A DNA stretch of 64,000 nt from BOG-1155 sp963717985 (lineage in GTDB: Bacteria; Desulfobacterota; Syntrophorhabdia; Syntrophorhabdales; WCHB1-27). The stretch is taken from positions 186,001-250,000 of the forward strand of contig CAVQYC010000002.1 in the NCBI GenBank assembly GCA_963717985.1. The letters are read 5' to 3'. Below are positions 8,144 to 15,672 of the stretch, piece after piece. Each line of letters begins with the position of its first letter. Positions within the stretch are counted from its first letter, which is position 1. The position numbers and the translations under genes are program-made. The notes below the pieces were generated by a model. It had not been told where the DNA came from. It did no database searches and saw only the letters and a program-made list of their open reading frames with translations.

Positions 8144-9559
8144 ATGGACCTGAGAGATTTCATAGGCACGTGCGAAAAAGTGGGGCAGCTCAAAAGGATC
8201 AAGGCGGAGGTTGACTGGGACCTCGAAATTTCCCATATCTGCAAGATTGTGGAAGAGAAGTCCGGCCCGGCCCTTCTCTTTGAGAATGTCAAGGGGTATG
8301 AGAGCCCGGTACTCACGGGCGCCTTCGGTACTACCCAGAGGCTGGCGATGATCCTCGGGAAGAGCCCGGATCTCTCCATGGTTCAGTTGACGAAAGAGTG
8401 GGTGAACCTCGCCGTAAAAGAGGTCATCCCCGCAAAGCAGGTAAAAGACGGCCCTATTTTCGAGAACATCGTCGAGGGCGACAAGGTCGATACCTTTGCT
8501 TTCCCGTCACCCAGATTCTACGAGCTTGACGGCGGCCGCTATTTCGGCACGGCGGTATTCATGGTGATCCAGGATCCGGAGACGGGCGACGTCAACCTGG
8601 GTACCTACCGTATGGGCATCCTCGATCAGAAGAGCATCGGCGTCCAGATCCTGAAGGGAAAGAAGGGCGACAGGATCATGAAGAAGTACGGGAAACAAGG
8701 CAAGAAGATGCCTGCCTGCGCCATCATAGGCGGCGATCCCCTCCATATCTTCGCCAGCGCCGCCACGGTATCGGGGGCGAAGAGCGGCTACGATGTCGTC
8801 GGCACCCTCCGCGGAGCCCCGGTGGAAACGGTCAAAAGCCCGATCTCGGGACTACCCATTCCCGCGCATGCGGAAATCGTGCTGGAAGGGGAGATCGACC
8901 CGTCTCAGCTCAGGAACGAGGGGCCCTTCGGCGAGTACACCGGATACTATACGGAAGAGCTCATCAAGCCCATCCCCAAGCCGGCCCTCGACGTGAAGCG
9001 CGTCTATTTCAGAAACAAGCCGATACTGTGGGAGACGAGCGTGGGCAGGCCCGTGGGCGACCAGCACATGCTCTATGCTTTTACCAGGAATGCATCCCTC
9101 TGGACCGATCTTGCCAAGATGCAGATACCGGGCATAAAATCCGTCTATACCCTGCCCGAAGCATCGGGCCGCTTTACCGTGGTTGTCTCCGTGCAGCAGA
9201 TGTATCCGGGCCACGCGGACCAGGTGGCTGCAGCGGTCATCGCGAGCAACACAGGCTCGTATGGGATCAAGATGATCATTATCGTCGATGACGACATTGA
9301 CGCGGACGACCTCCCGAGGGTCTGGTGGGCGCTCGGCACCCGCTACAACCCGGCCAGGGGCACCCAGATCATCAACAGGGGCAGATCGACGCCCCTCGAC
9401 CCTGCCCTCGAGGCAGGCGGCAACAAGTTCATTACCTCACGGATCATCCTCGATGCCACCATCCCCTACGAGTGGAAGGAGAAGCCGACGGAGATCAAGC
9501 TGTCGGATGCCATGATGGGGAAGGTGAAGGCCAGATGGAGCGAGTACGGGATAGACTAA
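8144..9559 (+). CDS. ppcA: UbiD-family (phenylphosphate) carboxylase subunit
   Basis: 471 residues, the length of PpcA/PpcB in Thauera. UbiD-family enzymes use prenylated FMN for reversible decarboxylation; the phenylphosphate type carboxylates phenylphosphate to 4-hydroxybenzoate in the cytoplasm. Visible: DGGRYFGTAVF, GGDPLHIFASA and the active-site signature EGPFGEYTGYY (about residues 262-272) with its two glutamates. AAGGAGG lies 5 nt before ATG 8144. It is the first gene of a unit with two HAD proteins, a second UbiD, a PpcC-like subunit, UbiD3, UbiX and RibK. Whether it corresponds to PpcA or PpcB cannot be settled by eye; a hydroxybenzoate decarboxylase is the alternative. Confidence 0.85.
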   Translation: MDLRDFIGTCEKVGQLKRIKAEVDWDLEISHICKIVEEKSGPALLFENVKGYESPVLTGAFGTTQRLAMILGKSPDLSMVQLTKEWVNLAVKEVIPAKQVKDGPIFENIVEGDKVDTFAFPSPRFYELDGGRYFGTAVFMVIQDPETGDVNLGTYRMGILDQKSIGVQILKGKKGDRIMKKYGKQGKKMPACAIIGGDPLHIFASAATVSGAKSGYDVVGTLRGAPVETVKSPISGLPIPAHAEIVLEGEIDPSQLRNEGPFGEYTGYYTEELIKPIPKPALDVKRVYFRNKPILWETSVGRPVGDQHMLYAFTRNASLWTDLAKMQIPGIKSVYTLPEASGRFTVVVSVQQMYPGHADQVAAAVIASNTGSYGIKMIIIVDDDIDADDLPRVWWALGTRYNPARGTQIINRGRSTPLDPALEAGGNKFITSRIILDATIPYEWKEKPTEIKLSDAMMGKVKARWSEYGID

Positions 9560-9572
9560 TAAGGAGGTTCCC

Positions 9573-10130
9573 ATGTCATTTGAAAAAGATATAGCGAGTG
9601 CGCAGGAAAGGGCAAAGAACCTCAAGCTCTTTGTCCATGATATTCACGGGGTATTGACCTCGAACACCCTCTTCTGCGACATCGAGGGTAGAAGGCAGTA
9701 CGGCTTTTGGCACATGGACGGCTTCGGCGATCTCTCCCTCACCGCGAACGGCATAGGCGTCGCCTATCTTGACACTACGTCCATAGACGGGGAAGGGCTC
9801 TTCCGGGCGAAGGAGCTGAAGCTCGACAAATTCTACTACAGCGTGACGGACAAGGCCGCGAAGCTCGAGGAGTTGAAAAAGGAGATGGGTATCGGCTACG
9901 AGGCCGTCGGCTGCCTCGGCTGCGAGATCTCCGACATCCCCATTATGAAGAAGGCGGGCCTCGCCGTCGCTACAGCGGACGCCATAGACGAGGTCAAGGC
10001 CGTGGCCCACTATGTCACCAACAATGCCGGCGGCAGAGGCGCAATGCGGGAGATATGCGAATTCATCCTGAGGGCCATGGACAAATGGGATGGCTGGGTA
10101 GAGAAGGTCACTAAGATGGGATACAAGTAG
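9573..10130 (+). CDS. KdsC-like HAD protein, PpcD-type, first paralog
   Basis: 185 residues of the HAD superfamily, closest in layout to KdsC and to PpcD, the HAD-type subunit of phenylphosphate carboxylase. Motif I reads HDIHGVLT (Asp23-x-His25), so the second Asp of the DxD motif, the general acid/base of HAD phosphatases, is His. Motif IV is also altered (GCEISD in place of GDDxxD), while the KdsC-like tail GGRGAMREICEFIL is kept. It is therefore unlikely to be an ordinary phosphatase; it may bind phenylphosphate or act with the carboxylase. AAGGAGG precedes the ATG; it starts 13 nt after the UbiD gene and is followed by a paralog. Confidence 0.82.
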   Translation: MSFEKDIASAQERAKNLKLFVHDIHGVLTSNTLFCDIEGRRQYGFWHMDGFGDLSLTANGIGVAYLDTTSIDGEGLFRAKELKLDKFYYSVTDKAAKLEELKKEMGIGYEAVGCLGCEISDIPIMKKAGLAVATADAIDEVKAVAHYVTNNAGGRGAMREICEFILRAMDKWDGWVEKVTKMGYK

Positions 10131-10139
10131 GAGGCTATG

Positions 10140-10670
10140 ATGGATAAGGCAGAAGCAGTCGAAAAGGCAAAGAAGGTGCGGTTCGTCATCCTCGATATCC
10201 ACGGGGTGCTCACCGATAATACCCTTTATTATACCCAGGAAGGGGTAAAATCGGAGGCATTCTCGCTGCACGACCGCTTGGGGGTGAAGGCGCTCACCGA
10301 CGCCGGCATAGGCATCTCCTTTCTCACCACCAAGATCTCCCGCGCCGACGAGCAGATGGGCAAGATCTACGGCATCCCCCCGGAAAAGCTCTGGGGTCAG
10401 GGGGCAAAGATGGCGAGGGTTGACCAGTTTGAGCAGGAGTCGGGCTTTAAGGACGAGGACCTCTGCTATGTGGGCGACGAGATGATAGACCTCGCTGTCA
10501 TGAAGCGTGTCGGCTTCTCCGCGGCCCCCGCCGACGGCTCTGCCGAGGCGAGGGGAGTGGCGAGCTATGTCACGGCGGCCGGAGGAGGCCGGGGCGTACT
10601 AAGGGAGCTTGCCCAGTTTATCCTTGAGGCCCAGGGGAAGTGGGAGCATTTTGTGGCGGAATTTAAATAA
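10140..10670 (+). CDS. KdsC-like HAD protein, PpcD-type, second paralog
   Basis: 176 residues, paralogous to the preceding gene. It has LDIHGVLTDN (Asp19-x-His21), the same Asp-to-His change in motif I, but keeps a better motif IV (VGDEMIDLAVM) and the tail GGGRGVLRELAQFIL. Two ATGs occur at 10137 and 10140; AGGAGG ends 5 nt before the second, which is chosen. Sharing the DxH motif indicates that the change predates the duplication and is functional. It lies between the two UbiD genes, so a heteromeric complex or sequential step in phenylphosphate turnover is likely; this is inference. Confidence 0.82.
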   Translation: MDKAEAVEKAKKVRFVILDIHGVLTDNTLYYTQEGVKSEAFSLHDRLGVKALTDAGIGISFLTTKISRADEQMGKIYGIPPEKLWGQGAKMARVDQFEQESGFKDEDLCYVGDEMIDLAVMKRVGFSAAPADGSAEARGVASYVTAAGGGRGVLRELAQFILEAQGKWEHFVAEFK

Positions 10671-10683
10671 CGGAGGGAACTAC

Positions 10684-12132
10684 ATGGCGTTCAAATATTA
10701 CAAGGATAACAGAAGCTATATCAAGGCGCTCCTGAAGACCGGAGACGCGGTCGTCGTCGAGCAGGAGGTGGATTGGGACCTGGAGCTCGGTGCCATCGTG
10801 CGGAGGACCTGCGAAAGGAAGGGCCCTGCGGCACTTTTCAAGCACATAAAGGAATACCCCGGCTTCGAGGCGATCGGGGCGCCCATCGCTACCCACAGGA
10901 GGCTCGCTATTGCCTTCGGTCTCGATCCGTCCACGTCGATCGCGGAGATCTCGGCCGAATACCTGAGGCGGACATCGTCGGGCAAGCCTTTCCCGCCGAA
11001 GATTATCGACAGGAAGAACGCCCCCTGCAAGGAGGTCATTCTTACGGGTGATGACGCGAACATAATGAACCTCCCCGCCCCCATGGTCCACGACGGTGAC
11101 GGAGGCAGGTATATCGGTACCTGGCACTTCGTGGTCGCAAAAGACTTCGACACCCCCGCCATCAACTGGGGCATGTACCGCCAGATGCTCTTTGACGAAA
11201 AAACTATGGTCGGTCCCGTCCTTGCCTTCTCCGACATGGGGAAGATGTTCCACAACAAGTATGCGCCCAGAAATATCCCTATGCCCTTCGCGACCGTCCT
11301 CAACCCCGATCCCCTCTCGGCTATCGCGAGCTGCGCGCCCGCGGCGATCCCGGAGGACGAGTTTACGAGCCTCCTTATGGGCGAGCCCGTCGAGGTCGTC
11401 AAGTGCGAGACCTGTGACCTGTACGTACCGGCCCACGCGGAGATTATCATCGAAGGGGTGATTGTCCCCAACGTCACCATCGAGGAGGCGCCCTTCGGCG
11501 AGTATACCGGGTATCGGACGAGTCCTAGGGAAAAGAGGACCGTCTACCGGGTGAAGGCGATCACCATGCGGAAGAAGCCCATCATGCCCGTCTCGAATAT
11601 GGGCGTGCCCACCGACGAAGGGCAACTCCTTAGGGCCTTCTCCCTTGGCCTGGAGATGGAGAGGCTGCTGAAGGACCAGGGGATCCCTATCACCGGCGTT
11701 TACATGCTGCCCGAGTCGACCCACCACCTCGTTGTGGTAGGGGTGAAGCCCCTTTATGCGAATATCGCCACCCAGATCGGCCAGCTCGTCTTCGGGAGCA
11801 AGCTCGGACCGTGGTTCCATATGGTCGTGGTGGTGGACGACAAGACGGATATCTACAGCAAGGACGAGCTGATCCATGCCCTCAGCACCAAGTGCCACCC
11901 GGTCAATGGCATAAGGGTGGAGGCCCATGGTGTGGGGACACCCCTCAACCCCTATGCCTCTCCTGCGGAGAGACGCCTCGGCGCGGCGCCGAAGGTGGTC
12001 TTCGACTGTCTCTTCCCGCTCGATTGGCCGGCCTCCGACGTCCCCATAACGGTATCGTTCAAGAACGTGTACCCGAAGGAGATCCAGGAAAAGGTGATCG
12101 CCAACTGGACGAAGTATGGGTTCAAGGACTAG
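10684..12132 (+). CDS. ppcB: UbiD-family (phenylphosphate) carboxylase subunit, second
   Basis: 482 residues, UbiD fold. It shares VDWDLELGAIVRRTCERKGPA with the first copy's corresponding region and carries DGGRYIGTWHF, a phosphate/prFMN-binding PDPLSAIAS and active-site EAPFGEYTGYR. The last Tyr of the signature is Arg here, a difference from the first paralog that may mark distinct alpha and beta roles. GGAGGG lies 6 nt before the ATG. Two different UbiD-like subunits in one operon match the alpha/beta organisation of phenylphosphate carboxylase. Confidence 0.85.
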   Translation: MAFKYYKDNRSYIKALLKTGDAVVVEQEVDWDLELGAIVRRTCERKGPAALFKHIKEYPGFEAIGAPIATHRRLAIAFGLDPSTSIAEISAEYLRRTSSGKPFPPKIIDRKNAPCKEVILTGDDANIMNLPAPMVHDGDGGRYIGTWHFVVAKDFDTPAINWGMYRQMLFDEKTMVGPVLAFSDMGKMFHNKYAPRNIPMPFATVLNPDPLSAIASCAPAAIPEDEFTSLLMGEPVEVVKCETCDLYVPAHAEIIIEGVIVPNVTIEEAPFGEYTGYRTSPREKRTVYRVKAITMRKKPIMPVSNMGVPTDEGQLLRAFSLGLEMERLLKDQGIPITGVYMLPESTHHLVVVGVKPLYANIATQIGQLVFGSKLGPWFHMVVVVDDKTDIYSKDELIHALSTKCHPVNGIRVEAHGVGTPLNPYASPAERRLGAAPKVVFDCLFPLDWPASDVPITVSFKNVYPKEIQEKVIANWTKYGFKD

Positions 12133-12146
12133 ACTGATTGAGAAAA

Positions 12147-12168
12147 CCGGGGAAGGAGACTTCCCCGG
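12147..12168 (+). other. GC-rich hairpin between ppcB-like and ppcC-like genes
   Basis: CCGGGGAAG (12147-12155), loop GAGA, CTTCCCCGG (12160-12168). It is a perfect 9-bp stem with a GNRA loop and no T-run, in the only gap of more than 20 nt in the ppc unit (87 nt). It may stabilise or separate the upstream mRNA rather than terminate it. Confidence 0.6.
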
Positions 12169-12219
12169 GTCCTTTGACCGGAAAGAGACCGTTTGATAGC
12201 ACATAAGCAGGAGGATATT

Positions 12220-12474
12220 ATGGCAACCTGGGATACGTTCATAGAGAAAGACTTCGCAGATATGGAAGAAGACGTTGAGAAGGTGGTGGTGATACGCGAC
12301 CTCACGCCGGGAAAGCGGAAGTATCGCTCGACCTACGCAAAGGTCAAGGTCTCGAAAGATCCCAAAAAGTACCCGGAGCTTCTCCGGGTGAGGCTGGGCA
12401 GGGGCCAGCTCGTCGAGTCCCCCTGCTCCATGGAGATACTGGAGTTCGTCAACGTCATCCCTAAAGGGCTCTAG
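12220..12474 (+). CDS. ppcC: small PpcC-like carboxylase subunit
   Basis: 84 residues (about 10 kDa), soluble and rich in Lys/Arg/Glu, with the segment VVVIRDLTPGKRKYRSTY followed by KVSKDPKKYPELLRVRLG. Size and position match the gamma subunit (PpcC) of Thauera phenylphosphate carboxylase, a small protein without known catalytic motifs. AGGAGG lies 5 nt before ATG 12220. It ends 1 nt before the third UbiD gene, implying translational coupling. The assignment rests mainly on size and context; the sequence itself gives no recognised domain. Confidence 0.65.
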   Translation: MATWDTFIEKDFADMEEDVEKVVVIRDLTPGKRKYRSTYAKVKVSKDPKKYPELLRVRLGRGQLVESPCSMEILEFVNVIPKGL

Positions 12475-12475
12475 C

Positions 12476-13801
12476 ATGGAGACGTTGCGGGATTACCTCG
12501 ATTTCATGAAGGGCCGCGGTCTTGTGCTGGAGATAGGGGAAAAGGTAAGCCGTGAGGATATCCCCGAGTTGATAGAGCTGCTTGCGGACCGGGGAAAGGT
12601 GATCCATTTCAGGAATATCGACGGGTACGAATGCGGCATGGTTGCCAACCTGGCGCCGTCCATAGACGCCTTGAGCGCAATCGTCGGCGACTGGGGCCGC
12701 TTCGTCGAAGCAGGCAGTAAGGCTGAAAAGAAGGTTGCCGTGGAGCCGGCCGGGCTCACGAGCATCGACATGGCGGGCCGCGACATCCTGTCCGTGCTCC
12801 CCATTCTCAAACACTGCGAGAAGGATTCAGCCCCGTTCATTACCGCGGGCATCGTCTCGTCGCCCGACCCTGATTCCGGCGTCGTCGGCCGAGGCGTCCA
12901 CAGGCTCGAATACCGGGGCGTTAACCGGCTCGGGGTGACTCTTATAAATCCGCCCCTTTCCGACACGCTGGAGAAGTGCAAGGCCAGAGGAGAGCGGATG
13001 CGGCTCGTCGTCACCATAGGCGTGGATCCCGTGCTCTTTCTCTCCATGGCGATGAAGGCAGCGCCCGGTACGGACAAGCTCGAGGTTGCCGGGGGGTTGA
13101 AAGGGGAGGGCATCAAGGTTATCAGACCGGCTTATCCGGATATCGACGTGCCGGCAGGCGCGGAGTTCTATCTGGAGGGCGACGTCGATTACGCCGACGT
13201 GAGACGGGACGGTCCTCTTGGCGAGATAGGCGGCTACTACATGGCCCTGGAGGCCACGCCCACCCTGGTGGTAAGCCGCATCTTCCATCGGCCGGCCCCG
13301 CTGTATCAGGCACTCGTGCCGACTGGTCTGGAAGGCGACGCCTACCTGACATTCGTGAGCAGAGGCCATGTGGAAGGGACCGTCAGAAAGCTGTTTCCCT
13401 TTGTCACGGAGATCGTTTTTGTTCCGAAAACTTTCGGGACGTCGGTTGTGGTGTCGACAAAACCCGCGGAGCGTGCGCAGGTGCGCAGCCTTATCACGTT
13501 CATGATGGGTTTCCCCATGATAAAAAAGGTGGTTGTTGTCGATGCGGACGTGGACGCGCACAGCCTGCGCGATGTCGAGTGGGCAATCATCACGAGGTGC
13601 TTTGCCGACGAAGACGTGATCGTGGTGGCCCACCTCCAGGGTCAGCCGATCGACCCCCAGTCGGCCGGCGGCGCGGGCGTCGCGAAAACGGGCATCGACG
13701 CGACAATGCACGGCAAGCGTATAGAAGAGCGGGCGCGTGTTGCAGCGGGCAACCGCGAGCGCGTCGCCGCGGTTTTGCGATCCATCGGAGGTGTGGTATG
13801 A
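12476..13801 (+). CDS. ubiD: third UbiD-family decarboxylase
   Basis: 441 residues. The UbiD fold is recognised from LVVTIGVDPVLFLSMA, DIDVPAGAEFYLEGDV and the active-site segment DGPLGEIGGYY, a divergent form of PFGEYTGYY in which Tyr-Thr is Ile-Gly. It is shorter and clearly more diverged than the two other copies, so it probably acts on another substrate, such as 4-hydroxybenzoate or a related aromatic acid. It starts 1 nt after the PpcC-like gene, and its TGA overlaps the ubiX ATG (ATGA), so the pair is co-translated. A third carboxylase subunit is an alternative. Confidence 0.82.
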   Translation: METLRDYLDFMKGRGLVLEIGEKVSREDIPELIELLADRGKVIHFRNIDGYECGMVANLAPSIDALSAIVGDWGRFVEAGSKAEKKVAVEPAGLTSIDMAGRDILSVLPILKHCEKDSAPFITAGIVSSPDPDSGVVGRGVHRLEYRGVNRLGVTLINPPLSDTLEKCKARGERMRLVVTIGVDPVLFLSMAMKAAPGTDKLEVAGGLKGEGIKVIRPAYPDIDVPAGAEFYLEGDVDYADVRRDGPLGEIGGYYMALEATPTLVVSRIFHRPAPLYQALVPTGLEGDAYLTFVSRGHVEGTVRKLFPFVTEIVFVPKTFGTSVVVSTKPAERAQVRSLITFMMGFPMIKKVVVVDADVDAHSLRDVEWAIITRCFADEDVIVVAHLQGQPIDPQSAGGAGVAKTGIDATMHGKRIEERARVAAGNRERVAAVLRSIGGVV

Positions 13802-14391
13802 GCGGTATCATCGTCGGCATAACGGGCGCTACGGGCGTTATCTACGGCGTACGCGCCATCGAGGCGCTCTCTGCGATGGGAGTGGAGACGCACCTGGTGG
13901 TGACACAGTCGGCCGCGAGGAACCTTGCCCTTGAGACCGATTACACAGTCGAGCAGCTCAAATCCATGGCATCAGCCGTCTACAATGTTGATGACGTAGG
14001 GGCGAGCATTGCGAGCGGCTCGTTCAAGGTTGACGGCATGGTCGTCATGCCGTGCTCCATAAAGACATTGTCCGGGATTGCGAACTCGTTCAATTACAAC
14101 CTACTCATCAGGGCCGCGGACGTGACGCTGAAGGAGCGTAGGAGGCTGGTCCTCGCGGTGCGCGAGACCCCTTTGCACGAAGGGCACCTTGAGCTGATGA
14201 CAAAGGTTACGCGGATGGGCGCGGTGATCATGCCCCCGGTGCCTGCCTTTTACCATATGCCAAAGACCATAGACGACCTCATCTACCAGACCGTGGGGAA
14301 GATGCTCGACCTTTTCTCTCTCGACGGGCACCTTTACAGGAGATGGGGCACCGTGGACGATGTAGTGCTTGCCAAGGCGCGCGCAAAATGA
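13798..14391 (+). CDS. ubiX: UbiX flavin prenyltransferase
   Basis: 197 residues. Makes prenylated FMN, the cofactor required by UbiD enzymes. Visible: IIVGITGATGVIYGVRAIEAL (FMN-binding start), VMPCSIKTLSGIANSF, LVLAVRETPLHEGHLELM with the conserved RETPL, and PPVPAFYHMPKTIDDLIYQTVGK. It overlaps both neighbours (ATGA with ubiD, and TGA within the ribK start). Placement directly between a UbiD and a riboflavin kinase gives a local cofactor route. Confidence 0.96.
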   Translation: MSGIIVGITGATGVIYGVRAIEALSAMGVETHLVVTQSAARNLALETDYTVEQLKSMASAVYNVDDVGASIASGSFKVDGMVVMPCSIKTLSGIANSFNYNLLIRAADVTLKERRRLVLAVRETPLHEGHLELMTKVTRMGAVIMPPVPAFYHMPKTIDDLIYQTVGKMLDLFSLDGHLYRRWGTVDDVVLAKARAK

Positions 14392-14840
14392 GACGGGTCG
14401 AGGAACCGGCCGTGGTGGGTGCGCAGCGAAGGGAGAGAAGGAGCCTCAAGCTCACGGGGACCGTGGTGAGCGGCCTCGGGGAGTCGGCGTCCTTCCTTTC
14501 CATCCCATGGGTCAGCGGGCAATTAGCATCGATGCTCAATTTCTCTCCGTACCTGGGGACTCTCAATATCGACGTACACGCACCCAGGATACAGAAGGTA
14601 CTCAAAAGGCTTGGCAAGGAGAGGATCGTCCCGGCGGAGGAGGGCTTCTGCGACGCGCTGGTGTTCAGAGGCACGATTGCGGGCCGGTATCCCTGCGGTG
14701 TGATACTGCCGCTCGTGCCCGGCTACCCCCCATCAATTCTTGAGATAGTGGCGCCGGTCCACCTGAAACAGGCCTTGGGCGTGAACGACGGCGACGGTAT
14801 TGAATTCGAGATATACATAAGTTTTGCTTATGGTGTATAA
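14388..14840 (+). CDS. ribK: CTP-dependent (archaeal-type) riboflavin kinase
   Basis: 150 residues matching the DUF120/RibK family, the archaeal CTP-dependent riboflavin kinase, which is unrelated to bacterial RibF. Diagnostic segments: GTVVSGLGESASFLSIP, SPYLGTLNIDV, a variable insertion, ILEIVAPVHLK and LGVNDGDGIEFEI. It makes FMN from riboflavin. The ATG overlaps the ubiX stop (ATGA). The next enzyme, UbiX, uses FMN, so the unit encodes FMN and prFMN supply for its UbiD enzymes. Presence in a bacterial operon implies transfer from an archaeon or an under-noticed bacterial branch. The last codons lie inside the pps operator. Confidence 0.88.
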   Translation: MRRVEEPAVVGAQRRERRSLKLTGTVVSGLGESASFLSIPWVSGQLASMLNFSPYLGTLNIDVHAPRIQKVLKRLGKERIVPAEEGFCDALVFRGTIAGRYPCGVILPLVPGYPPSILEIVAPVHLKQALGVNDGDGIEFEIYISFAYGV

Positions 14841-14849
14841 TATTAAATG
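14816..14849 (+). promoter_or_regulatory. palindromic operator/promoter upstream of the pps operon (site 2)
   Basis: CATAAG-TTTTG-CTTATG (14816-14832), 3 nt, then a perfect TATAAT (14836-14841). No -35 hexamer stands 17 bp upstream; the palindrome covers that place, as expected for an activator-dependent promoter. It matches 7961-7994 at 28 of 34 positions. It overlaps the end of ribK. A second shared block, GATGC...GCATTA, follows at the same offset (14882; 8027 at site 1). Confidence 0.75.
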
Positions 14850-14998
14850 TTTTGCGTTATGTACTTTACGGCGTTTAGATAGATGCCATAGTGCATTATA
14901 GTTGAGTCATTTATGTTCTTCATCATGAGAAGAAGAGGCGCTTACCTTCGGAATCTGGAGGGTAGTGTTCGCCAAAACACGAGGAGAGGAGGTTTCAT

Positions 14999-15646
14999 AT
15001 GGCCGTCCTGTTTACACAGTCGTGGGACATCATTCAGGGAAAGGGGGATGCCTATGTAGAGTTCGTGAAAAGCACGTTTTTACCGGGAATGAAGGCAATA
15101 GGACTTGAAATGGTCGGCGCGTACTACGTGGAGGTCGGCTTTGGTCCCCGGATCGTGGGCGTGAACCGCGCGCAAGACACGGAGGCGCTTTGCCGGTCTA
15201 CCGCTACGAGCGAGTTCAAGCAGCTTACGCTTCAGGTCAAATCGCTCGTGCAGAACTACCGGGGAGCCGTGCTGGAGCCGACGGGGAGGGTAAAACGGAC
15301 GGAATACGTGATCCAGAAGGGGGTATGGAAGTTCAACCAGTATTTTGACCTGCGGCCGGGCGTGAAGAAAGACTACGCCGATTTTGTCATCAACGACTAT
15401 GTGCCGACGCTCGAGAAGCTGGACTACCTGGAAATCACCGGTGGGTGGAACGTGGTGATGGGTGGTGTCAGCGAGATCGTCGGGGAGCTCACCTTCAAGG
15501 ATCCCGTCGATATCGGCCGCATGCTCGCGAGTCCGGAATTCAGGCGGCTTTCGATCACGCTCCAGGAGGAATTCACGGTCAACTACCAGAACAGGATCAT
15601 GCGGTGTACGGAACGCTTTGACGAACCCAGGTGGTTCAGACTCTAG
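14999..15646 (+). CDS. internally duplicated protein of the pps operon, function unknown
   Basis: 215 residues made of two similar halves of about 95 residues (roughly 5-98 and 110-205). Both show F-Q--D, FV-----P----L---E, IVG and (A)SxEF--L before NY. The size suggests two ferredoxin-like (dimeric alpha/beta barrel) domains, but I do not recognise a named family. No signal peptide or membrane segment. AGGAGG lies 6 nt before the ATG. It is the first gene after the second operator and 26 nt before ppsA, so a role in phenol binding, delivery or phosphotransfer is plausible but unproven. Thauera's third subunit PpsC (CBS-type) does not resemble it. Confidence 0.75.
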   Translation: MAVLFTQSWDIIQGKGDAYVEFVKSTFLPGMKAIGLEMVGAYYVEVGFGPRIVGVNRAQDTEALCRSTATSEFKQLTLQVKSLVQNYRGAVLEPTGRVKRTEYVIQKGVWKFNQYFDLRPGVKKDYADFVINDYVPTLEKLDYLEITGGWNVVMGGVSEIVGELTFKDPVDIGRMLASPEFRRLSITLQEEFTVNYQNRIMRCTERFDEPRWFRL

Positions 15647-15672
15647 CGGTAAAATAAAAATAGGGGGGGTTT

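Noticed and set aside
10663..12477. 604-codon open frame on the minus strand
   Set aside because: It lies antisense to the ppcB- and ppcC-like genes and is His/Arg/Asp-rich without domain motifs, a typical shadow of high-GC codon use.
12976..14391. Long plus-strand frame across the third UbiD and ubiX
   Set aside because: Its first half is Arg/Gly-rich nonsense in another frame of the UbiD gene; it only becomes meaningful where it enters the UbiX frame, which has its own start at 13,798.
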